Assembly: GCA_019423005.1 (NCBI GenBank)
Contig: JAHZCF010000027.1
Location: forward strand, 1 to 6,145
DNA length: 6,145 nucleotides
Direction: 5' to 3'
Source: Haemophilus sp.
GTDB taxonomy: Bacteria > Pseudomonadota > Gammaproteobacteria > Enterobacterales > Pasteurellaceae
Part shown: in pieces, positions 1 to 5,378 of the stretch
How positions within the stretch are numbered: position 1 is the first letter of the stretch
How the letters are laid out: each line of letters opens with the position of its first letter
Made by a program: the position numbers and the translations under genes
The notes under the pieces: model-generated
What the model was told of the DNA's origin: nothing
Seen by the model: only the letters and a program-made list of their open reading frames with translations
Databases searched by the model: none

Positions 1-775
1 ATCCCGAAAACGGCAGACTAATCGCATGCAAACGATTGACGATTTCGCTTAAACGCGGATCGGCTTCGCGTTCTAGGTATTCACCTAAACGTACACCAAA
101 TGGCACTTTGTCATTTTCTGTCATCATTGCCATAAATTGGTTAGCGATGTTGCCACCTTGACGATAACCGGCAAGACGACGTGCTTCACGTTCAAGACTA
201 ATACGCAAATCCAACGGAATAGTTGGGAAACGTAATTTAGCTTCTGCGTTAGGATCAGCTTTTTCTTGTTTACCTTTGAGCTTTTGATCAAGCAAGCCAA
301 GTGCTACCGCGAATCCATAAATTGTCGCTGCTGGGGTCGGAGGACAGCCAGGGATGTATACATCGATTGGTACGATTTGATCACTACCACCCCAAACACA
401 ATAAAGATCATGGAAAATACCGCCACCACAACCGCACGCACCGTAAGAAATACAGATTTTAGGATCGGGAGCAGCTTGGTAAGCACGCATTGCTGGCGTA
501 CGCATCGCACGGGTAACCGCACCAGTGAATAATAAAATGTCCGCGTGACGAGGTGAAGCCACCACTTTAATACCAAAACGTTCCGCATCGAATGTTGGCG
601 TAATGGTACTGAAAATTTCGATTTCACACCCATTACAACCGCCACAGTCCACACGATAAACGTAAGCTGAACGTTGAATATCTTTCAGTAACGTTTGTTT
701 CATTTTGGCAATATTTTCATCAATACTAAACGGTGTTGATATGCCATTGACCGGCATTGGAATTTGTGTGTTCAT
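1..775 (-). CDS. hyfI: Hydrogenase-4 small subunit HyfI (NuoB-like), 3' end cut by window edge
   Basis: This is the iron-sulfur small subunit of the group 4 [NiFe]-hydrogenase, homologous to NuoB of complex I. It carries the [4Fe-4S] cluster that passes electrons to the Ni-Fe site of HyfG on the cytoplasmic face. My translation gives 258 codons from the ATG to the left edge with no stop, already about the length of E. coli HyfI (252 aa as I recall it), so little is missing. The motif CGGCNGCEIE (Cys44, Cys47, Cys50) lies near the N terminus, followed by YGACGCGGG (Cys114, Cys116) and IPGCPPTP (Cys144), the expected ligand pattern of this family. Cys116 looks additional. There is no signal peptide or membrane segment. 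The start overlaps the hyfH stop as ATGA and has an AGGAGG site 9 bases upstream. The Cys pattern and the position after hyfH make the call firm. Confidence 0.96.
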   Translation of the reverse strand, partial: MNTQIPMPVNGISTPFSIDENIAKMKQTLLKDIQRSAYVYRVDCGGCNGCEIEIFSTITPTFDAERFGIKVVASPRHADILLFTGAVTRAMRTPAMRAYQAAPDPKICISYGACGCGGGIFHDLYCVWGGSDQIVPIDVYIPGCPPTPAATIYGFAVALGLLDQKLKGKQEKADPNAEAKLRFPTIPLDLRISLEREARRLAGYRQGGNIANQFMAMMTENDKVPFGVRLGEYLEREADPRLSEIVNRLHAISLPFSG

Positions 776-1419
776 CGTCTTTCGCCTCCTGCTAAAACGT
801 TAGGTAAATCAACCGCACTTTGTTCTCGTTGCTCGAGCGCTTTTTTAAAATTCAAGCGAACTGGCTCTTTAAAGTCGATTAATTTCATCCGCATATTGGA
901 TTCCATATTCGCGGTTTTTTCTAAGCTGTGCTGACGTTTACAAACCGGACAAGTATGCAACTCCGCCAATTTTTGTTTCACTAATTCAGGTTTATCCAAA
1001 GTTTGTTTGAATAAATCAATGGTGTAATTCAATTCTTTATAAGAAATAAACGGTTTACCACATTCCTGACAAGTTACTGTAGCAAAGGTGGTTTCTTGGA
1101 AAAGATCCTGTTTATTGGTCACTGAGAGTTCAAAATCTTGTGATAAGCGAATCGCCTTAGTTGGGCAAACTTCTTCACAACGACCACAGAAAATACAACG
1201 ACCAAGGAATAATGACCATGTACGGTCGCCTGTAACCGGATCCGTTCTCATGGTCAACGCATTGGCTGGACAGGCAATGGTACAAGCCGCGCAGACAATA
1301 CATTGATCAGAATTAAGTTCCGGTTTTCCTCTAAAATCATCATCGACTTCATAAGGTTTGAACGGATATTTGGTGGTGACATCACCTGCTTTAAATACCG
1401 TTTTTAGTAATTTAAACAT
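772..1419 (-). CDS. hyfH: Hydrogenase-4 8Fe ferredoxin subunit HyfH (NuoI-like)
   Basis: This is a polyferredoxin subunit that relays electrons within the peripheral arm of hydrogenase 4, homologous to HycF and NuoI. It has 215 residues. Two classic [4Fe-4S] motifs are present: Cys40-x2-Cys43-x2-Cys46-x3-Cys50-Pro and Cys75-x2-Cys78-x2-Cys81-x3-Cys85-Pro. Two further CxxC pairs (Cys117/Cys120 and Cys157/Cys160) resemble a zinc-ribbon or rubredoxin-like knuckle, also present in E. coli HyfH as I recall it. The protein is about 30 residues longer than E. coli HyfH (181 aa). The extra length is a charged C-terminal tail whose S201-A202-V203 codons lie in a DNA uptake sequence. The ATG start has a GGGGAGG site 6 bases upstream, overlapping the hyfG stop. 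The TGA stop overlaps the hyfI start, so the two are probably translationally coupled. Confidence 0.96.
   Translation of the reverse strand: MFKLLKTVFKAGDVTTKYPFKPYEVDDDFRGKPELNSDQCIVCAACTIACPANALTMRTDPVTGDRTWSLFLGRCIFCGRCEEVCPTKAIRLSQDFELSVTNKQDLFQETTFATVTCQECGKPFISYKELNYTIDLFKQTLDKPELVKQKLAELHTCPVCKRQHSLEKTANMESNMRMKLIDFKEPVRLNFKKALEQREQSAVDLPNVLAGGERR
785..790 (-). promoter_or_regulatory. Ribosome binding site of hyfI
   Basis: On the minus strand AGGAGG lies 9 bases before the ATG at 775. It sits inside the last codons of hyfH and supports this ATG as the hyfI start, alongside the ATGA stop/start overlap. Confidence 0.85.
812..820 (-). repeat. DNA uptake signal sequence (Hin-type), exact core, in hyfH
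   Basis: The minus strand reads AAGTGCGGT, preceded by A and followed by TGATTTACC, so the core and part of the AT-rich flank of the Haemophilus-type extended uptake sequence are present. Such sites are recognised during natural transformation in Pasteurellaceae. It lies in the hyfH C-terminal tail, encoding Ser201-Ala202-Val203 across codons. Confidence 0.85.
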
Positions 1420-1425
1420 TTTCCG

Positions 1426-1432
1426 CCTCCCC
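1426..1432 (-). promoter_or_regulatory. Ribosome binding site of hyfH
   Basis: GGGGAGG on the minus strand lies 6 bases before the hyfH ATG at 1419. Its first base is the last base of the hyfG TAG stop codon, so ribosomes ending hyfG arrive directly on it. Confidence 0.8.
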
Positions 1433-3162
1433 TATTTCAATGGTGAATTTTTACGTTCGATACCGTAGCGTTCAATCTCTTTATAATCTACGGTTTTCGC
1501 TTTGCGTTTACGCACATCCACCACGGTGACACGGTCGGTACAAGAATAGCAAGGGTCAAGACTACCAATAATAAGTGGTGCATCAGACACTGTATTGCCA
1601 CGCAACATATAGCGTAAGGTTGGCCAGTTAGCATAAGTGGCAGCACGACAACGCCAACGGAAAAGTTTTTGGTTGTCACCTAGCATTGACCAGTGAATAT
1701 CTTCGCCACGTGGTGCCTCAGTAATCCCTAAAGCAAAACGTCCAGGCGTATAATTGAAACCTTCTTTTAAGATTTCACCACTTGGCAAATTATCCACCAT
1801 GTAATCAATGATATTCATGGATTCAAATACTTCATTAATCCGCACTTTCACACGGGATAACACGTCGCCATTTGCTTCAGTGAAGAGATTGAAAGGGATA
1901 TCGCCATAACCGGAGAATGGATGTACTTTACGCACATCACGCGCAAAGCCAGAACCTCGGATCATTGGTCCTACCGGACTGAAATCACGCGCGATATCTT
2001 TTGCCAAGACACCGACACCTACCGTACGTTGTTCCATATTCGGTGTATTTAATAAAATATCGGTTAAGGTTTTGAGTTCTTCACGCATTTCACCAATCAA
2101 CTTGATACATTGTTCACGTTGATGTTTCAACATATCGCGACGCACACCACCGATAAGGTTAATACCATAGGTTTTACGTGCACCGGTTAGCACTTCAGCC
2201 AAGGTCATGGATTTCTCACGAACACGGAAAAATTGCATAAAACCGGTATCAAAGCCGGTAAAGTGACTAGATAGGCCTAAGTTTAATAAGTGACTGTGTA
2301 AACGTTCTACTTCTAATAAAATCGCACGAATCCATTCAGCGCGTTTTGGAATTTGAATCCCCAAAGCACTTTCGACGGAATTAGCATAGGCCACACTATG
2401 TGTGAAACCACAAATCCCACATACACGGTCAGCCAGGAAGTTAACTTGGTCGTAATCCATACGGGTTTCTGCCAATTTTTCCATACCACGGTGCACATAG
2501 AACAAGCGATAGTCCGCATCAATGATATCTTCCCCATCCACGAACAAACGGAAGTGTCCTGGTTCATCGGAAGTAATATGTAACGGGCCAAGTGGAACGA
2601 TACGTGCTTCGCCTTTTTCGTTAATAAATTCGTATGTTTCTGTTGCAGTTGTCGGATCGGGACGTAAACGGTAATCCATTGAGTCTTTACGTAATGGATA
2701 AAGATCATCCGGCCAATCATCTGGCAACACTAAGCGGCGTTGGTCTGGTAAACCGACGGCTTTCAAACCATACATATCGAATAATTCACGTTCGCCCCAA
2801 ACCGCCGCTTTGACTTTTGGTGTCACAGACGGAAATTCTAAGCTCACAGGATCAACTAAGGCTTTAATAGTGATAAAAGTTTTCACTTCCCCCTCCATGG
2901 AAAGCACGTAGTACACTGCATAGTTGCCATGAATTGAACGCTCATCATTCCCGAACACCAAAGGTAACCAACCTTCATGTTGATAATAAAGGTATTCAAC
3001 AACATCAGGTAACATATTAGTTTTAATGGTAAGGGTAACCTGATTTGGTGTTGACCACTCCTCATCCAAAATGGTATTTGGAAATTTTGCATTGACTGCT
3101 TCAATGTAATTTTTGCCAATCATTTTGGCTGGATCGACTGATGTATTTTTAGTTAATTCCAT
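1432..3162 (-). CDS. hyfG: Hydrogenase-4 large (catalytic) subunit HyfG, NuoC-NuoD-type fusion
   Basis: This is the catalytic subunit holding the Ni-Fe centre that reduces protons to H2 (or oxidises H2), homologous to HycE. It has 576 residues. The N-terminal third (about 1-170) is a NuoC-like 30 kDa domain with the signature GERELFDMYG (123-132). The remainder is a NuoD / hydrogenase large-subunit domain. The Ni-Fe ligands are visible as RVCGICG (Cys248, Cys251) and DPCYSC (Cys538, Cys541), so the active site is intact. After DPCYSCTDR come exactly 32 residues ending in RKNSPLK. This matches the C-terminal extension that a HycI-type endopeptidase removes from E. coli HycE after Arg, so cleavage is predicted after Arg544. 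The ATG has an AGGAGG site 8 bases upstream. The gene sits between hyfF and hyfH with short gaps. A complex I NuoCD assignment is excluded by the Cys motifs. Confidence 0.98.
   Translation of the reverse strand: MELTKNTSVDPAKMIGKNYIEAVNAKFPNTILDEEWSTPNQVTLTIKTNMLPDVVEYLYYQHEGWLPLVFGNDERSIHGNYAVYYVLSMEGEVKTFITIKALVDPVSLEFPSVTPKVKAAVWGERELFDMYGLKAVGLPDQRRLVLPDDWPDDLYPLRKDSMDYRLRPDPTTATETYEFINEKGEARIVPLGPLHITSDEPGHFRLFVDGEDIIDADYRLFYVHRGMEKLAETRMDYDQVNFLADRVCGICGFTHSVAYANSVESALGIQIPKRAEWIRAILLEVERLHSHLLNLGLSSHFTGFDTGFMQFFRVREKSMTLAEVLTGARKTYGINLIGGVRRDMLKHQREQCIKLIGEMREELKTLTDILLNTPNMEQRTVGVGVLAKDIARDFSPVGPMIRGSGFARDVRKVHPFSGYGDIPFNLFTEANGDVLSRVKVRINEVFESMNIIDYMVDNLPSGEILKEGFNYTPGRFALGITEAPRGEDIHWSMLGDNQKLFRWRCRAATYANWPTLRYMLRGNTVSDAPLIIGSLDPCYSCTDRVTVVDVRKRKAKTVDYKEIERYGIERKNSPLK
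1839..1847 (-). repeat. Near-match DNA uptake sequence in hyfG
   Basis: The minus strand reads AAGTGCGGA, one mismatch at the last core base, preceded by A and followed by an AT-rich flank (TTAATGAAG). It encodes part of Lys439-Val440-Arg441 of HyfG. It could be a decayed or low-affinity uptake site, or chance. Confidence 0.4.
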
Positions 3163-3170
3163 ATATTTAT

Positions 3171-3176
3171 CCTCCT
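3171..3176 (-). promoter_or_regulatory. Ribosome binding site of hyfG
   Basis: AGGAGG on the minus strand lies 8 bases before the hyfG ATG at 3162, in the short spacer after the hyfF TGA. It fixes the start at the first ATG of the frame. Confidence 0.85.
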
Positions 3177-3181
3177 GTCGA

Positions 3182-4720
3182 TCATTGCGCTAAACTTTGC
3201 CAAGGTAAAACTAACATTTCACCAAAGGACACTTGTTCAGATCCGAGTACAATTCCGACTGCACTTTTTAATAACTGCAAAATTGGTTCGGCAATATGAA
3301 TACCCATAATAAACATGAATAACAATAAAATTGCCATCGCCACGAGTGAAACTTTGTTCACATCCCCCACTTCAACATTATCCGGTTGTTTACCTAATAC
3401 GGTTTTTAATACCATTAAAGACAATCCAGCTAACACGATAGTAAGTAAAATTAAACAGAATACCATTAACCAAGTTTTACCTGCGTAAATACCCGCAACA
3501 GCAATACTGAATTCACTGACGAATACGTTAAATGGTGGAATACCACCTAGTGATAATGCACCACCGGCAAATAATACCGCTGTCATGGGTGCCACACGCC
3601 ATAAACCACGTACTTGGTTCATATCACGGGTTTTGTATTTCAATAAAATGTTACCAGAAGCACAGAACAGCAAGGTTTTCGCTAAGCTATGGTTAATGGT
3701 ATGTAATAACCCAGCAAATACACCTATTGGGCCACCTAAACCAAAAGCGAAGCTGATTAAACCCATGTTTTCAATACTGGAGTATGCCAATAAGCGTTTG
3801 ATGTCGAATTGAACGATAATAAACAACGCCGCGACTAATACAGAAAGTAAACCAAATACTAACAACAAGGTTTGAGGGTATGTAGAACCAACTGCTTTAG
3901 AAACTAAGATGTAATAACGCAATACCACCAACATGGCACAGTTCAATAATACCGCTGATAAAATCGCACTCACAGGACTTGGAGCCTCACTGTGTGCATC
4001 AGATAACCAAGTATGCATTGGAAATAGACCGCACTTAGTACCAAACCCAACCAAAATAAAGGCAAAAGCAAGATACATGAGCATTGGATTTAAACCTGCT
4101 GCCTGTTGATTGATTTCTGTCCAGAAAATAGCTTGGCTTGGATCAGCTAAAAGATTTGTTCCATTAGAGAACGTTAAAATTGTGCCATACAATCCAAACG
4201 CCACCCCAACTGAACAAATAATGATGTATTTCCATGCTGCCTCAAGAGAGGTTTTTTGTTTGTATGTACCGACCAAGAATGCAGAACTTAATGTAGTTGC
4301 TTCAATGGCTGCCCACATCAAAATCACATTATTGGTGATCACAGAAATAATCATGGTGAAGAAAAACAAATGCAAAAAGCCGTAATAATTGCAATATGTT
4401 TTCAAATCAAGATGGCCTTCTCGATATTCCGTACCAATGTAGCCGATAGAATAAATACCGGCTAAAGTCCCAACAATAGCGATAAGACCTAAGAAAATAG
4501 CAGATAGACTGTCGATGTAAACCCAGTTATTTAATGCACGGATTTCCCCCTGAGTTAGCACGCCATTAATAATTTGTAAGGCAAATGCTAACATCAAAAT
4601 CAAACCTGTAACATGAAGAGCGGTACAAATTGTCCGTGCTTTTGTCACGCCACAAGCGAAACAGGCAAGTGATATTGCTAAAGGTGCGATTAATAACGCG
4701 ATTATCCATTGTTCATACAT
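3182..4720 (-). CDS. hyfF: Hydrogenase-4 membrane subunit HyfF (NuoL/antiporter-like)
   Basis: This is a polytopic inner-membrane subunit of the NuoL/M/N and Mrp antiporter-like family, one of three such subunits in hydrogenase 4 (HyfB, HyfD, HyfF). It has 512 residues, hydrophobic nearly throughout, with many predicted membrane segments; E. coli HyfF is about 526 aa. Buried charged residues linked to proton transfer in the family are kept: Glu140 in MWAAIEATTL, Lys229 in GFGTKCGLFPMHTW, His236, and Lys348 in NHSLAKTLLF. The block SEAPSPVSAILSAVLLN (244-260) and GGIPPFNVF (392-400) are also typical. The start has a weak AAGGGG site 7 bases upstream, lying inside the end of hyfE, so translation may be coupled to hyfE. 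An exact DNA uptake sequence encodes Lys229-Cys230-Gly231, and a one-mismatch copy lies near the C terminus. HyfF is chosen over HyfB by position between hyfE and hyfG. Confidence 0.95.
   Translation of the reverse strand: MYEQWIIALLIAPLAISLACFACGVTKARTICTALHVTGLILMLAFALQIINGVLTQGEIRALNNWVYIDSLSAIFLGLIAIVGTLAGIYSIGYIGTEYREGHLDLKTYCNYYGFLHLFFFTMIISVITNNVILMWAAIEATTLSSAFLVGTYKQKTSLEAAWKYIIICSVGVAFGLYGTILTFSNGTNLLADPSQAIFWTEINQQAAGLNPMLMYLAFAFILVGFGTKCGLFPMHTWLSDAHSEAPSPVSAILSAVLLNCAMLVVLRYYILVSKAVGSTYPQTLLLVFGLLSVLVAALFIIVQFDIKRLLAYSSIENMGLISFAFGLGGPIGVFAGLLHTINHSLAKTLLFCASGNILLKYKTRDMNQVRGLWRVAPMTAVLFAGGALSLGGIPPFNVFVSEFSIAVAGIYAGKTWLMVFCLILLTIVLAGLSLMVLKTVLGKQPDNVEVGDVNKVSLVAMAILLLFMFIMGIHIAEPILQLLKSAVGIVLGSEQVSFGEMLVLPWQSLAQ
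3258..3266 (-). repeat. Near-match DNA uptake sequence in hyfF
   Basis: The minus strand reads AAGTGCAGT, one mismatch in the core, preceded by A's. It encodes the Lys-Ser-Ala-Val stretch (485-488) near the HyfF C terminus, in the same reading frame relative to the core as the exact copy in hyfH. It may be a degraded uptake site or chance. Confidence 0.35.
4028..4036 (-). repeat. DNA uptake signal sequence (Hin-type), exact core, in hyfF
   Basis: The minus strand reads AAGTGCGGT, in the hyfF reading frame as AAG-TGC-GGT for Lys229-Cys230-Gly231. The upstream flanking base is T rather than A, so the extended consensus is weaker than in the hyfH copy. It is the second exact 9-base core in the window. 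Confidence 0.8.
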
Positions 4721-4724
4721 AGCG

Positions 4725-5363
4725 TTACCCCTTCAAACTCATAAGTTGTTTGGCATCTAATGAATGGAATGTACGGTAAATTTTGTTCACCAACACCACC
4801 ATTATGATGACGGCAAAGATAGCATCTGTGGCAATTCCGATTTCCACTAACTCAGGTGCTTTGTTTGCCAATAAGGCTAATGTGAGATGAGAACCGTTTT
4901 CCATCAAACAATAACCGAATACTTGTTTTACGATATTGCGTTGGCTAACAATGCACACTAAACCTAATAAGAAGTGACTTAATGACACTGATAATGCCGG
5001 TTTAAGATGTGCAACCAACGGTAAATCGATTGGGACAACAACAAAGTAGCACAATGTAACTATCACTGCTGTGATCGGGATCAACCAAGCGACATTTATT
5101 CCAGCTGGAGTTTGACTTTCATCAACTTTTTTCATCGCATAGATTAAAATTGCTGGCACCAAAACCACTTTGGTAATAAATGCGCTAATTGACCACATAT
5201 AAAGTTCATGGGCTTGCATTTCATTGGCAAGATAGACAAACAGTAATACCAACACCAACGATTGCAAACTGTAAAATAACGCAGCTTTTTTGGCGGTTCG
5301 AACCATAATTACGCAAAGAGAGGTAATAATGAGTAAACACGCAAGTCCATTTATCATTAACAT
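4725..5363 (-). CDS. hyfE: Hydrogenase-4 membrane subunit HyfE (NuoK-like)
   Basis: This is a small integral membrane subunit of hydrogenase 4, distantly related to NuoK of complex I, that sits among the antiporter-like subunits. It has 212 residues (E. coli HyfE about 216) with several hydrophobic segments, roughly at 5-22, 28-47, 60-77, 91-111, 124-141 and 176-195. The conserved central stretch includes KPALSVSLSHFLLGL, CIVSQRNI and FGYCLMENGSHL, with acidic residues Glu155 and Glu174 in or beside membrane segments. The tail ends in LKG, as in E. coli HyfE. The ATG at 5363 is taken as the start because the AGGAGG site lies 5 bases upstream. A second ATG two codons in (5357, spacing 11) is possible and would change little. 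The gap to hyfD is 15 bases and to hyfF 4 bases. HyfE is absent from hydrogenase 3 (Hyc) operons, which helps identify this locus as Hyf. Confidence 0.95.
   Translation of the reverse strand: MLMINGLACLLIITSLCVIMVRTAKKAALFYSLQSLVLVLLFVYLANEMQAHELYMWSISAFITKVVLVPAILIYAMKKVDESQTPAGINVAWLIPITAVIVTLCYFVVVPIDLPLVAHLKPALSVSLSHFLLGLVCIVSQRNIVKQVFGYCLMENGSHLTLALLANKAPELVEIGIATDAIFAVIIMVVLVNKIYRTFHSLDAKQLMSLKG
4728..4733 (-). promoter_or_regulatory. Weak ribosome binding site of hyfF, inside hyfE
   Basis: AAGGGG on the minus strand lies 7 bases before the hyfF ATG at 4720 and overlaps the last sense codons of hyfE. It is the poorest match to AAGGAGG among the five starts in the window, which fits translation of hyfF being coupled to hyfE. 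Confidence 0.6.
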
Positions 5364-5368
5364 AGATT

Positions 5369-5374
5369 CCTCCT
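5369..5374 (-). promoter_or_regulatory. Ribosome binding site of hyfE
   Basis: AGGAGG on the minus strand lies in the 15-base hyfD-hyfE spacer. It is 5 bases from the ATG at 5363 and 11 bases from a second in-frame ATG at 5357, so the start is uncertain by two codons. Confidence 0.8.
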
Positions 5375-5378
5375 TAAC

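Noticed and set aside
304..654. A 116-codon minus-strand open frame inside the hyfI region
   Set aside because: It is a frame shadow of hyfI. The other frame is open across the whole 1-775 stretch with all hydrogenase small-subunit cysteine motifs, whereas this one shows no recognisable domain and no ribosome binding site.
2313..2720. Open frames within hyfG in other minus-strand frames (also 1488-1679 and 2883-3119)
   Set aside because: They lie wholly inside hyfG, lack ribosome binding sites and have compositions expected of out-of-frame reading.
3163..3181. Internal promoter or terminator in the hyfF-hyfG gap or other gaps
   Set aside because: The spacers are 4 to 19 bases and hold only ribosome binding sites. 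No inverted repeat followed by a T run on the minus strand is visible.
4110..4385. Plus-strand open frames opposite hyfF and other genes (also 266-532, 1088-1306, 2353-2583, 3585-3812, 5512-5775)
   Set aside because: All are antisense to strongly conserved hyf genes, with no ribosome binding site or domain seen. Parsimony favours shadows.
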